Positions 33,455 through 41,679 of a stretch of DNA of 64,000 nt are shown here, piece by piece. Within the stretch, counting starts at the first letter, position 1. Every line of letters begins with the position of its first letter. This DNA comes from a virus, in IMG/VR virus record IMGVR_UViG_3300025085_000002, positions 62,001 through 126,000 of that record. One strand, 5' to 3'. A program made the position numbers and the translations under genes. The notes beneath the pieces are model-generated. The model made no database searches. It saw only the letters and a list, made by a program, of their open reading frames with translations, and was not told the origin of the DNA.

Positions 33455-33622
33455 ATGAAGTATACACAAGGGTATATCCCAAAAATTAAGTACTGGTACG
33501 GAGTACTAAAGACAGCCGAAGGAGCAACGGCTATGAATCATGCTCTGAGTAAGATGAACTACTTCCAAAATAGACACTATGAAGTGTATGGGGAGTGGAT
33601 ATCAGTAGATGACCTTATCTAA
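33455..33622 (+). CDS. Hypothetical protein, paralogue of 32385
   Basis: 55 residues beginning MKYTQGYIPKIKYWYG, sharing GYIPKI-x-YW and -x-KMN-x-F with the gene 1.07 kb upstream. A 38-base exact repeat also follows each copy. Confidence 0.5.
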   Translation: MKYTQGYIPKIKYWYGVLKTAEGATAMNHALSKMNYFQNRHYEVYGEWISVDDLI

Positions 33623-33626
33623 GGAA

Positions 33627-33664
33627 CTAAGCCGTTCCACCCCCGTAAACCATTATAGGTGATG
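33627..33664 (+). repeat. 38-base direct repeat, copy 2
   Basis: Exact match of 32616-32653. Confidence 0.75.
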
Positions 33665-33887
33665 AAAGAGACTCGTGTGGGGGGTGGGGGCATTTTAACG
33701 TAACCCTCTAGCAATCAAGCTGTTAGAAGGGGCTGGGGTCGGTTTTCCTATCGAGCCTGGTTTTTTTGGATGGAAAAGAAGTCCCCTCCACGCTTGGATA
33801 CACCAAAGTGAGATGATATTAAAATACCTAATGTTAATATATGGGTAATACTTGTTAATAACCTGTCAATACTTTCAGAGATATTGT

Positions 33888-33918
33888 TTGGTTATACAAG
33901 TATATTGTTGTATATTAG
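33888..33918 (+). promoter_or_regulatory. Bacteroidota-type promoter
   Basis: TTGG at 33888, 19-base spacer, TATATTAG at 33911, leader with AATAAGAGATAAGAGTT, then ATG 33942. No TTAACA pair at the fixed spacing. Confidence 0.7.
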
Positions 33919-33941
33919 TAGAGTAATAAGAGATAAGAGTT

Positions 33942-34235
33942 ATGACGTATTTAATTGACCCACAAGATTTAGTCCTTAGAGCATGGACACGTATTAAAGG
34001 TTTCAATGACATGGTTATTGGTAACGACATTGAATCACACACACTATTAGAACTAGCAACTGAGGTTTCTGAAGAGTGGACTAACGATTGGGATGAAGAC
34101 CAAGGGTTTGGTTCTTCTGATGGGACGTATATGTTAAAGGAGTTTATTGATTCCGTGATAGGGCTGGTTCATTGGAAGAATCATAAGAAAGAGTATTCTA
34201 CTAAGTTCAACCCGATGTTAGAGGTTGTTAAATAA
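33942..34235 (+). CDS. Hypothetical protein
   Basis: 97 residues, acidic with several Trp (SEEWTNDWDEDQGFGSSDG). Not recognised. Leads a small operon of tiny genes. Confidence 0.6.
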   Translation: MTYLIDPQDLVLRAWTRIKGFNDMVIGNDIESHTLLELATEVSEEWTNDWDEDQGFGSSDGTYMLKEFIDSVIGLVHWKNHKKEYSTKFNPMLEVVK

Positions 34236-34244
34236 TTTTGGATT

Positions 34245-34403
34245 ATGAAGTATTGGAAGTATTATAAGGTGCCTGTGTTTTTTTCGTGGTTGTTCAGAGT
34301 TAGAATGGAACGATTGGGTTGGAAGGTTACCAAGGTCTCAGGCGTTATACTATTAACCTATCGTGTGTCTACATATGATAGAGAGTTATATATGGGGTTA
34401 TGA
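34245..34403 (+). CDS. Hypothetical small basic protein
   Basis: 52 residues, aromatic and basic at the N-terminus (MKYWKYYKVPVFFSWLFRVR). Could bind membranes. Not recognised. Confidence 0.45.
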   Translation: MKYWKYYKVPVFFSWLFRVRMERLGWKVTKVSGVILLTYRVSTYDRELYMGL

Positions 34404-34462
34404 TAAGAAATAACGATAATCTTTACATAGTAAAGGAGATGTGATAAGAAAATGGAAAGTTT

Positions 34463-34699
34463 ATGACTGATAAACAATGGTCAGCTTTAATAAGGATGAC
34501 AAGGGGTGGGATACATTCAGTAGAAGCTTCCCTTGGAAAGATAACCTTGATTAAAAAGGATGATGGGTTTGACTTAGAGTATCCTTCCCATAGTGTATCT
34601 TTGTATAGGGATGTTGATATACCTTCTACTGATGGTTATTATCTTCATTATATGTATAATGATTTATTTAATAAAGTATTTGACCACTCTTGTATATAG
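34463..34699 (+). CDS. Hypothetical protein (WSALIRM family)
   Basis: 78 residues. Starts MTDKQWSALIRM, shared with the gene at 34822. The rest is beta-like and not conserved. Function unknown. Confidence 0.5.
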   Translation: MTDKQWSALIRMTRGGIHSVEASLGKITLIKKDDGFDLEYPSHSVSLYRDVDIPSTDGYYLHYMYNDLFNKVFDHSCI

Positions 34700-34750
34700 T
34701 AGTATTTAGCTGATTTAATTTTATATCACTTTATTTAACACCAAAGACAG

Positions 34751-34825
34751 ATGAAAGAGTTAATAATAATTACTTTGATTGTAAGTATGATGTTTATGTA
34801 CCTCACTAATAAAGAAAAGAAATGA
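34751..34825 (+). CDS. Tiny membrane peptide
   Basis: 24 residues with one hydrophobic helix (LIIITLIVSMMFMYL) and a Lys-rich end. Its stop overlaps the next start. Confidence 0.35.
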   Translation: MKELIIITLIVSMMFMYLTNKEKK

Positions 34826-35085
34826 CCTCACAAGAATGGAGTGCGTTAATTAGGATGGCAACATCCACATCCACAAATAGTTATAGTGGCCATTACAAGG
34901 GGATTCCTATTGAGGTAACGGCCAACACTATGTTGACACGAGTACGGCTAAATACTAACCACGACAATATTGTCCAACCTATGAGCTTTACGAAAGATGG
35001 ACCATTATTACCTTTGTATAGAAAGGTGTTTAAGGAATTGTATAGAGTATGGTATGATGTTAAGGTAGATAATTTACCATTTTAA
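34822..35085 (+). CDS. Hypothetical protein (WSALIRM family)
   Basis: 87 residues starting MTSQEWSALIRM; paralogue of 34463 at the N-terminus. No known domain. Confidence 0.5.
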   Translation: MTSQEWSALIRMATSTSTNSYSGHYKGIPIEVTANTMLTRVRLNTNHDNIVQPMSFTKDGPLLPLYRKVFKELYRVWYDVKVDNLPF

Positions 35086-35089
35086 AGTT

Positions 35090-35164
35090 ATGAAAAGAAT
35101 TAAAAAGTTATTAGTTGAGTATTGGAACCTATTGTTAGATGGGTATAGAGCAAATAAGCGATAG
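35090..35164 (+). CDS. Tiny basic peptide
   Basis: 24 residues, amphipathic and basic; AAAGTTATG start context supports translation. Function unknown. Confidence 0.3.
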   Translation: MKRIKKLLVEYWNLLLDGYRANKR

Positions 35165-35201
35165 GGCAATAAATGAAAATTTATTTTAAACACACGTTGT
35201 T

Positions 35202-35423
35202 ATGATTTTTAGGAGTGGGAAATACCAAGGTTACTCGGTAGACGAAGTTAGACGAATTGCCCCATGGTATATAAGGTGGGTTCAAGAGAATCGTCCTGAG
35301 ATGTTACGTGAACGGACTCCTCGTAAAAAGACTACCACCAAAGTTATTGAAGACGAACACCACGACCATCCCGGCCGAGTTATCCAACCACTAATACCGG
35401 CATCGTGGGACGAGGCATTCTAA
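35202..35423 (+). CDS. ExoX-C-like small protein
   Basis: 73 residues. FRSGKYQGYSVDEVRRIAPWYIRWV matches the short 'GKYKG...V...DPxYLxW' module seen at the C-terminus of exonuclease X and in many phage proteins. A basic linker and a His/Asp-rich tail follow. It likely binds nucleic acid. Confidence 0.6.
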   Translation: MIFRSGKYQGYSVDEVRRIAPWYIRWVQENRPEMLRERTPRKKTTTKVIEDEHHDHPGRVIQPLIPASWDEAF

Positions 35424-35431
35424 TATACGTT

Positions 35432-35548
35432 ATGGATAACATCCTTCGTGGGTTAACTATAATAATGGAACTTACGTTATTTGGTTATAGTAGTATTCAT
35501 CTAATATCCAATCTGAGAAAGTATATAAAACGTAAACGAAATAACTGA
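35432..35548 (+). CDS. Tiny membrane-like protein
   Basis: 38 residues, moderately hydrophobic helix (LTIIMELTLFGYSSIHLI) and a basic tail. Weak evidence. Confidence 0.35.
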   Translation: MDNILRGLTIIMELTLFGYSSIHLISNLRKYIKRKRNN

Positions 35549-35603
35549 ACAAAGTTTTGGTTAGAAACTGAGGGTATCTTTAAATCACATTATATTTATA
35601 TAT

Positions 35604-36131
35604 GTGAAACGATTACTATACATAACTCTACTTGTGTTGTGTATTCCCTTCTCTATGAAATCTCAAAGTTATGTCAATCCAATCAAATCAATCGAACACG
35701 GGGTTTACACCGACCATAACTTCACATACCCATACACACAAGTGGGTATGGCACTACGTAGTGGGTTATACTTTGAGTTAGGTATGTTAGACCTACCTAC
35801 TGAAATTGATATTGGTTTTAATCAAACTATCCAACAACGAGCTGGTAGACTGGCTTGGATGATAAACAATATGGAAGAGCCAGTTGGATATAAAGGAAAA
35901 CCTCGATATAAAGAATTTTACTATTCAGTTGGGTACGTTGGTCAATTCAAACGTTATAGAGGTGTTATACAATATGGATATTCAAACGAAGACTCTATGA
36001 TTAAGATGTCAAATTATTATAGAGCAATAGATTCATCTCCTGGCCATCTCGATATTGGAGTACACTTACAATATGGAATGAGACGTAGGTTTTTATTTAT
36101 TGGGTACTCTTGGGGAATTCACCTCAACTAA
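35604..36131 (+). CDS. Exported small beta-barrel-like protein
   Basis: 175 residues, GTG start. Signal peptide ending SMKSQ. Repeating aromatic strands (YYSVGYVGQFKRYRGVIQYGY, RRRFLFIGYSWGIHL) fit a small outer-membrane or periplasmic barrel. A TATATTTA box lies just upstream. Not recognised. Confidence 0.6.
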   Translation: MKRLLYITLLVLCIPFSMKSQSYVNPIKSIEHGVYTDHNFTYPYTQVGMALRSGLYFELGMLDLPTEIDIGFNQTIQQRAGRLAWMINNMEEPVGYKGKPRYKEFYYSVGYVGQFKRYRGVIQYGYSNEDSMIKMSNYYRAIDSSPGHLDIGVHLQYGMRRRFLFIGYSWGIHLN

Positions 36132-36135
36132 ACAT

Positions 36136-36191
36136 TTAACAATTTCTTAACATACATCGTTTGGTAAATCCGACATTTATCCTTATATTTA
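36136..36191 (+). promoter_or_regulatory. Class I phage promoter (double TTAACA module)
   Basis: TTAACA at 36136 and 36147, TTGG at 36161, 19-base spacer, TATATTTA at 36184, GTAATAATGAGAGAG leader. Confidence 0.82.
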
Positions 36192-36210
36192 CTATGTAAT
36201 AATGAGAGAG

Positions 36211-36507
36211 ATGATGAAAGATAGTTTTAAGTCAGTTACCGAAATGGCAAAGAGTGACATTTCAAAATATATAGGTGAGTTGAAGAAAGATGAATCTACT
36301 GAGTTTAAGAACAACAAACATCTTCATAGGATTGGTCGTAAGTTTTCAAGTGGGAAATACAACTCACCACAATACGGACCAAACGATTGTTTTTTAGTTG
36401 GCGATACAATTTATCACGAGTCATATATCTACTCGACTGAAATGTTGTTCTCAAAAGAAACAAAGTGGTTAAACAAACAATTAGGAATTCACTCGGTAAA
36501 TAAATAA
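36211..36507 (+). CDS. Hypothetical protein
   Basis: 98 residues from ATG 36211 (36202 is the leader ATG; 36214 also possible). Lys/Ser-rich helical start, then a more ordered end with FLVGDTIYHESYIYS. Not recognised. Confidence 0.6.
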   Translation: MMKDSFKSVTEMAKSDISKYIGELKKDESTEFKNNKHLHRIGRKFSSGKYNSPQYGPNDCFLVGDTIYHESYIYSTEMLFSKETKWLNKQLGIHSVNK

Positions 36508-36510
36508 GTT

Positions 36511-36855
36511 ATGTCAGTATTTAAAAACACCAAACCAGTAAACTCGATTGAAGAGTTTGAGAATCAGTTAGTTAATCAATTGACTGCCCATTATAAGGGT
36601 TGGTTTAAAAGTTATAATCCCACTTCGACTCCCGAAGTCAAAATCAACAAGGGGTCTAAGTTCTACAAGATTATCGTAGGAACTTCGGTATGGGGGTTCA
36701 TCGCAAGAATCCCATTCGTTCACAAGGGTATCCAACTGAAGAAGGGTGACTTGATGAAACCTGCCGGTTGGTCGGCTGCTGCTAAACATTCTCGTGGTAA
36801 TGTAATTGAAGGAACTGCAATGTACGGACCATATGGACCTATGTACCTAAAATAA
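36511..36855 (+). CDS. Hypothetical protein
   Basis: 114 residues in the AAGTTATG start context. Conserved-looking core: FYKIIVGTSVWGFIAR, then GDLMKPAGWSAAAKHSRGNV. Not recognised. Confidence 0.6.
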   Translation: MSVFKNTKPVNSIEEFENQLVNQLTAHYKGWFKSYNPTSTPEVKINKGSKFYKIIVGTSVWGFIARIPFVHKGIQLKKGDLMKPAGWSAAAKHSRGNVIEGTAMYGPYGPMYLK

Positions 36856-36861
36856 AAAGTT

Positions 36862-37041
36862 ATGAACAAATTAAAAAAGAAATTGTTAACAAAGTGGTTT
36901 ATGGAATGGGTAAAGACTGAGACTGATGTCGAGACTCTACAAGCTACTACTATGTTTATTAGAAATCGTAAAGTAGAATTGGTAGGTGAGGAGAAACCAC
37001 CGATTGGATTCCGTAGAAATAATTTGGAAATGTCAAAATAA
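36862..37041 (+). CDS. Hypothetical small protein
   Basis: 59 residues, basic with PPIGFRRN near the end. AAAGTTATG context. The thyA promoter -33 box is in its 3' end. Confidence 0.45.
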   Translation: MNKLKKKLLTKWFMEWVKTETDVETLQATTMFIRNRKVELVGEEKPPIGFRRNNLEMSK

Positions 37042-37054
37042 TTTTGTATATTGT
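37024..37054 (+). promoter_or_regulatory. Bacteroidota-type promoter of thyA
   Basis: TTGG at 37024, 19-base spacer, TATATTGT at 37047; 31-base leader. Confidence 0.7.
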
Positions 37055-37085
37055 AACAAGCTTTAACACTAAATACAATAACTAA

Positions 37086-37967
37086 ATGAGTATAGACACT
37101 ACTTATAAAAACCTTTTGGTTGATATCATGTATGATGGTATCGAACGTGATGATAGAACTGGTACTGGTACTATATCTATATTTGGTGAACAAATTAGAT
37201 ATTGTATGTGTAATGGATTTCCATTACTTACCACAAAGAAGATGGCTATCAAAACTATGATGACCGAATTGAAGTGGTTCTTAAAAGGAGATACCAACAT
37301 CAAGTACCTTGTTGACAACGGATGTAACATTTGGAATGGTGATGCTTATAAGAATTATAGAAATAAGTTTGAACCAACCCCATATCAATTTACTCCAGAT
37401 ACAATGGAAGAATTCATCAACAAAATCAAAACTGATGCTGAATTTGCAAATGAGAATGGTGAGTTAGGTCCTATCTATGGAAAGCAATGGAGAGATTGGA
37501 ATGGTAAAGACCAAATCCAAAATCTAATCAACGACCTTAAAACAAATCCTAATAGCAGACGACTAATGGTATCTGCTTGGAACGTAGGTGAGTTGGATGA
37601 TGTGGTTCTACCACCTTGTCATTATGGATTCCAATGTTATGTATCAGAAGGTAAACTATCACTAATGTGGAATCAGAGAAGTGTGGATACATTCCTTGGT
37701 CTACCATTCAACATTGCATCATATGGTACATTACTCCTACTACTATGTGAGGAGACTGGATACAAGCCAGGTGATTTGATTGGTAATCTTGGGGATGTAC
37801 ATTTATATAAAAATCATATAGATGCCGCTAAGACTTTAATTCAAAGAGATGATATGAGTATACCAAAGTTAAAGTTGAGTAATGTAGATATTCTAAATGG
37901 TGAGTTCGATTATGAAGTTATCGGATATGAATCACATCCACCTATTAAAGCTCCATTAAGTAATTAA
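37086..37967 (+). CDS. thyA: Thymidylate synthase
   Basis: 293 residues. DDRTGTGTIS, the phosphate-binding region, LPPCHYGFQCY with catalytic Cys178, and QRSVDTFLGLPFNIASYG are all canonical ThyA motifs. It methylates dUMP to dTMP using methylene-tetrahydrofolate and supports phage DNA synthesis. Own promoter just upstream. Confidence 0.96.
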   Translation: MSIDTTYKNLLVDIMYDGIERDDRTGTGTISIFGEQIRYCMCNGFPLLTTKKMAIKTMMTELKWFLKGDTNIKYLVDNGCNIWNGDAYKNYRNKFEPTPYQFTPDTMEEFINKIKTDAEFANENGELGPIYGKQWRDWNGKDQIQNLINDLKTNPNSRRLMVSAWNVGELDDVVLPPCHYGFQCYVSEGKLSLMWNQRSVDTFLGLPFNIASYGTLLLLLCEETGYKPGDLIGNLGDVHLYKNHIDAAKTLIQRDDMSIPKLKLSNVDILNGEFDYEVIGYESHPPIKAPLSN

Positions 37968-37978
37968 GTAAAATAGAT

Positions 37979-38137
37979 ATGACACACGAACAAGAAATTG
38001 AAGAAATCTTAATCGAGGCCCACGCTCATGGTATGAGGGATGAGGTAATGGAATGGGCTAAAAAGGAAATGGAAGCGAATCATAAATTAAGTAGAGTTGA
38101 TGCATACCATCAAGGATACTTAGAATTTTGTAAATAA
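37979..38137 (+). CDS. Hypothetical small protein
   Basis: 52 residues, acidic helix with three His near the middle. Follows thyA by 11 bases. Not recognised. Confidence 0.5.
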   Translation: MTHEQEIEEILIEAHAHGMRDEVMEWAKKEMEANHKLSRVDAYHQGYLEFCK

Positions 38138-38138
38138 G

Positions 38139-38234
38139 ATGTTAGAATACGCAATATTTATCCCGATGATTACAATTGGTTTGATAGGAGGATATCAAAT
38201 GTATTTAGATTATAAAGATAGTTGTAATAACTAA
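38139..38234 (+). CDS. Tiny membrane protein
   Basis: 31 residues, one hydrophobic helix (FIPMITIGLIGGYQMYL). Weak, but closely packed between genes. Confidence 0.35.
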   Translation: MLEYAIFIPMITIGLIGGYQMYLDYKDSCNN

Positions 38235-38244
38235 AGAAACGCAA

Positions 38245-38448
38245 ATGGAAGAATTTGGTTATAGAAAGTCTCTATTGGATAGAGATAACATTGACTTGTT
38301 TATAGTAGATGATGAAAATCAAGAAATTATAGCCGAAGTGTTGTTGGAAGAAAACGGATGGGTTGATACACCAACGAACTCAGCTGAATTACCTAAACTA
38401 CAACCTTGGCAAGAAGAGATACTGAATAAAGAAATAACTCATGACTAG
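38245..38448 (+). CDS. Hypothetical acidic protein
   Basis: 67 residues, many Asp/Glu, with LFIVDDENQEII. Overlaps the next start by eight bases. Not recognised. Confidence 0.5.
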   Translation: MEEFGYRKSLLDRDNIDLFIVDDENQEIIAEVLLEENGWVDTPTNSAELPKLQPWQEEILNKEITHD

Positions 38449-38755
38449 CGAAAAGAAATACTATGCTGTTGTTAAAGTTCGTAAAGCTGAACTTATAAGA
38501 CCAACCGAGTCACAACTTATGTCGTATTATATGGACTATGGATATAATAATGTAGATGAGGTAGTAGATGATTATGGTAGTCTTGAGGAAGTGTTACGTG
38601 AATGGTACAATAATACGAATTACTTAAATGAGTTCACTGAACACCAACAACAATCTAACATATTTGGAATTGATTGGGATTCCGAATGGGAGCAGGTTGA
38701 TATAATTGAAAAAGAGAATTGGGAGTCTATATACAATAGTACATATGTTTCTTAG
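38441..38755 (+). CDS. Hypothetical protein
   Basis: 104 residues, KKYYAVVKVRKAELI start (beta), Tyr/Asp-rich middle, acidic end. Not recognised. Confidence 0.55.
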   Translation: MTSEKKYYAVVKVRKAELIRPTESQLMSYYMDYGYNNVDEVVDDYGSLEEVLREWYNNTNYLNEFTEHQQQSNIFGIDWDSEWEQVDIIEKENWESIYNSTYVS

Positions 38756-38951
38756 TTTATTAAAATGGTATGTCATAGTTGGTGTTATCAATTTAGCTAT
38801 AATTGATTTCTTTACCAACAAAGTATCTGAGATACGAGGTACGGCTGGTTTGAGCAATCTTGAACGAGTGGTTATACTTTGTGGTTGGCCGGTTTTCTCT
38901 ACCATATTCTGGTATAATTTTATAAAATCATTTACGAAAAAAGATGACTAA
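38745..38951 (+). CDS. Small membrane protein
   Basis: 68 residues from ATG 38745, two hydrophobic helices (LLKWYVIVGVINLAIIDFF, VVILCGWPVFSTIFWYNFI), Lys-rich end. Overlaps its neighbours. Confidence 0.5.
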   Translation: MFLSLLKWYVIVGVINLAIIDFFTNKVSEIRGTAGLSNLERVVILCGWPVFSTIFWYNFIKSFTKKDD

Positions 38952-39483
38952 GACTTTTTTAGAAATAGGTTCATGTGATTTTGATACACTATCATATATG
39001 TCGTTCCATGGTTGGCATGGTGTGGTCATGGAACCTATACCAAAATACTTTAACAATATAAAGTTCGAAGAAAACATACACTATGTAAATGCAGCAATAT
39101 ACCCAACTGATGGGTTGGCTACTATGTATATGGCTAGCGATGAGGTTATAGAAAAAGATTCAGACTTCAAAGGTATGAGTACCTTACTCGAAAACTCTAA
39201 TGTAAATCTTACTATACCGATTGAGGTTAGAACCATGTGCTTTGATACGTTGTTTAAATTAACCAATATTGATGAAATTGATTATCTAAAAATAGATACT
39301 GAGGGTTATGATGGTGAAGTACTACGTATGTTCCCATGGCACCGATGTAAACCTAAATACATAAAGTTTGAATCCGAACATCTTGTTTTAAATGGATGGG
39401 AAGCTGATATAATGGAGTTATTAAAAGTCAATGGGTATCACGTGGAGATTGATGAACGTAATTGGTACGCTATAAAACTTTAA
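38944..39483 (+). CDS. FkbM-family methyltransferase
   Basis: 179 residues. TFLEIGSCDF is SAM motif I, VVMEPIPKYF the following acidic loop, and IDYLKIDTEGYDGEVL the FkbM signature. These O-methylate sugars or other hydroxyls. Only the SAM domain is present, so it is shorter than typical. It fits the glycan theme of the window. Its stop overlaps the promoter element. Confidence 0.85.
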   Translation: MTKTFLEIGSCDFDTLSYMSFHGWHGVVMEPIPKYFNNIKFEENIHYVNAAIYPTDGLATMYMASDEVIEKDSDFKGMSTLLENSNVNLTIPIEVRTMCFDTLFKLTNIDEIDYLKIDTEGYDGEVLRMFPWHRCKPKYIKFESEHLVLNGWEADIMELLKVNGYHVEIDERNWYAIKL

Positions 39484-39534
39484 CAATTTAGTAACAATCT
39501 AATTTTGCAGTTTAAAATATTATTCGTATATTGG
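39480..39534 (+). promoter_or_regulatory. Class I phage promoter, diverged
   Basis: TTAACA at 39480, GTAACA at 39491, TTGC at 39505 (14 on), 18-base spacer, TATATTGG at 39527. Confidence 0.6.
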
Positions 39535-39556
39535 TAGAGATAAACATTGAAGAAAT

Positions 39557-39886
39557 ATGAAATATAATAAAATCACAAATGAAAAATCAGCACTTGAATT
39601 AGTTGGTAACACTTCTCTAAAGGACCGATTGATTGGTTGGAACTACAAACAACTCGTTGCCACCTTTGGTGACCCAACATTCTCAAACGAAAGTGGTGAT
39701 GGTAAGATTCAAAAAGAATGGGTATTCCAACGTACCTCAGATGGTGAAATATTTACTATCTACGATTGGAAGACGTATGATACCGAATACACTACTACTA
39801 TGAACTCTGATTGGAACGTTGGTGGTAAAACATATGCTGGTGATTTTGTCATTGATTTAATAACTGAACTTAAAAAGAAAAACTAA
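39557..39886 (+). CDS. Hypothetical protein
   Basis: 109 residues; YKQLVATFGDPTFS, DGKIQKEWVFQRTSDGEIFTIYDWK suggests a small beta-sheet domain of the DUF type used by phage nucleotide-binding or inhibitor proteins. Own class I promoter. Not recognised. Confidence 0.6.
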   Translation: MKYNKITNEKSALELVGNTSLKDRLIGWNYKQLVATFGDPTFSNESGDGKIQKEWVFQRTSDGEIFTIYDWKTYDTEYTTTMNSDWNVGGKTYAGDFVIDLITELKKKN

Positions 39887-39887
39887 T

Positions 39888-40049
39888 ATGAGTAAGTATT
39901 CATTTTATTCAATTGACGATTCGACTAAAGAATCGATTTATACGTGTGACGCATCCTCATTAGAAGAAGCACGAAGTGTATTTGCCAAAGGTAAGTTATT
40001 AGAATTAGAGGTTTTTGATAAATTGTACTCAGTTAAAAAGTGTGGATAG
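39888..40049 (+). CDS. Hypothetical small protein
   Basis: 53 residues with SKYSFYSIDDSTKESIY at the N-terminus. Ends one base before the next start. Not recognised. Confidence 0.45.
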   Translation: MSKYSFYSIDDSTKESIYTCDASSLEEARSVFAKGKLLELEVFDKLYSVKKCG

Positions 40050-40050
40050 T

Positions 40051-40806
40051 ATGACGATAGATAAAGTCTATATAATTACAATTGACCAATCCGCTGATAA
40101 TTATAATAGTATCTTAAAAAGATTGAACGCGTTATCCTTACCTAATCACACAACGTACCATATAATTGATGGTGTAAATGGTCGTGAAGAATTATCTACC
40201 GATGAACTTAGAGATAGTCATGGTGTGAGTTTCTATAAAGATTGGGTTGCCAATTCCGAATCAAATGGTAATTCATTTTACAATAGAAATGTTACTGTTG
40301 GTGAGGCTGGTGGTATGTGTTCTCATATAAGAGTATGGGAAGATGCATATAAGAACGGACATGAAACTATACTGATATTAGAAGATGACTTCGAGCCCAT
40401 TACGGAGTTTCCATGGGAATCATTTGATGAACTCCAAGACTATGATTGGGATTTAGCTTTCTTATCAAGAACGTTAGTACCTAATATGGATGGGGTTAGT
40501 GATAGTAATGTGGGGTTGGCTAATTGGGTAAGTCCTGGTTATTCATATAACACACATTCATATGTAATTACACGTGAAGGACTACGTAAGATTATAGAAT
40601 ATAATTTAGATACATTAAAAAATAATATAATAGTATCAGATGAATTCTTACCATCTACATACACCTATCACCCAAGACAAGATATGCGTACTATGTTTAA
40701 ACGTAATATGAACGCTATCGCACACAAGGTGAGTTTAGTTGGTCAAACTCGATTTGAATCAGCCGGCAACTCATTAACCGAACCAATTGAAGGTATAGAT
40801 TATTAA
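40051..40806 (+). CDS. Family 25 glycosyltransferase (LPS type)
   Basis: 251 residues from ATG 40051. KVYIITIDQSADNYNSILKR start, GEAGGMCSHIRVWEDAY and ILILEDDFEP are the hallmark motifs of GT25 (LPS galactosyltransferase-like). Sits with FkbM, sharing the glycan theme. Donor unknown. Confidence 0.8.
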   Translation: MTIDKVYIITIDQSADNYNSILKRLNALSLPNHTTYHIIDGVNGREELSTDELRDSHGVSFYKDWVANSESNGNSFYNRNVTVGEAGGMCSHIRVWEDAYKNGHETILILEDDFEPITEFPWESFDELQDYDWDLAFLSRTLVPNMDGVSDSNVGLANWVSPGYSYNTHSYVITREGLRKIIEYNLDTLKNNIIVSDEFLPSTYTYHPRQDMRTMFKRNMNAIAHKVSLVGQTRFESAGNSLTEPIEGIDY

Positions 40807-40809
40807 ATT

Positions 40810-41127
40810 ATGAATGAACAAGAACTACACAAACTATTAGAGATTCAATACCTAAAAGGTCGTATTGATGAACTACATAAAGCAATACCAACTGTAACTG
40901 ATTTGAGTCGTAGTCGTAAGTTAGACCAACGATTGGATAAGTACTACAACAAGTTAAAGTCAATTGATGAGATGGCATATCACTTGTATCAAGTAGAGCA
41001 TACTAATCAACAAATTTCAAAAAAGAAATCTAAAGATTTTATGAAAGAACTTTTGGAAAAAGTGATACCACATATTAGTAATAGTGGGTTGGTGCATGAA
41101 ATAGAAAATCAAATATCTAAATATTAA
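40810..41127 (+). CDS. Helical coiled-coil protein
   Basis: 105 residues, long helices with heptads (ELHKLLEIQYLKGRIDELHK). Could be a scaffold or inhibitor. Not recognised. Confidence 0.5.
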   Translation: MNEQELHKLLEIQYLKGRIDELHKAIPTVTDLSRSRKLDQRLDKYYNKLKSIDEMAYHLYQVEHTNQQISKKKSKDFMKELLEKVIPHISNSGLVHEIENQISKY

Positions 41128-41130
41128 GTT

Positions 41131-41505
41131 ATGTCTGAAAAGATTTATGTCCGTAAAGTAGAGACTTGGACAATCTCATCGGCAAGTGAACCTATTGAGG
41201 TTAACGTAGAAGCGCTTCGTAAATGTGAACCCCCATACGAAGGAGACTCTGACCAAGAGTTAGTTAACTATCTTCAAAACAACGTATTCATGGAGTATGA
41301 GTTCTACGAAAACGAAACCAACATCGAGGCGTATGGTGAAGATGCTGTTTTTGACTTGGTTATGGAAGAGGCATATGTAGACAATGAGTTCTTTGATTCA
41401 CGTAATAAGGGTGAAGAGTCGAGTCTTCAGATAGGTATTCCCGATGAGGAGTGGTCAAAGTATGGTGGTTTCCAACCATTAGCAAACGGAGAATACGAAT
41501 ATTAA
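41131..41505 (+). CDS. Hypothetical acidic protein
   Basis: 124 residues, AAGTTATG context. Acidic, beta-rich core (ERPIE-like KVETWTISSASEP start). Not recognised. Precedes the tRNA cluster. Confidence 0.55.
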   Translation: MSEKIYVRKVETWTISSASEPIEVNVEALRKCEPPYEGDSDQELVNYLQNNVFMEYEFYENETNIEAYGEDAVFDLVMEEAYVDNEFFDSRNKGEESSLQIGIPDEEWSKYGGFQPLANGEYEY

Positions 41506-41513
41506 ATAGGGTA

Positions 41514-41587
41514 GGACTCGTAGCTCAGCTGGATAGAGCATCTGCCTTCTAAGCAGACGGTCATAGGTTCGAATCCTATCGGGTTCA
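41514..41587 (+). tRNA. tRNA-Arg (TCT)
   Basis: Cloverleaf with acceptor GGACTCG/CGGGTTC, D-arm GCTC...GAGC, anticodon loop CTTCTAA (TCT), T-loop TTCGAAT, discriminator A. No encoded CCA. Confidence 0.92.
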
Positions 41588-41679
41588 CATAGAGTGGGTA
41601 AAAAGTTTAGTACACCTCTGCAGGGGTAAATGTAAGTTACTATTAATAGGACTACGTATCCTAACGACTACTCTTATTT

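Larger units (their letters stand above)
33623..33941. other. Gene-free stretch with a G/C-rich structured segment
   Basis: Apart from the repeat (33627) and the promoter (33888), 33670-33790 is G/C-rich for this genome. It contains CCCTCTAGC...GTTAGAAGGG hairpin pairing and a GGCT/AGCC hairpin followed by seven Ts near 33760. It may be a small RNA with its own terminator. Confidence 0.4.

Noticed and set aside
35557-35598. Promoter TTTTGG ... TATATTTA before 35604
   Set aside because: The spacing between the two boxes is about 30 bases rather than 19, so no matched -33 box is seen.
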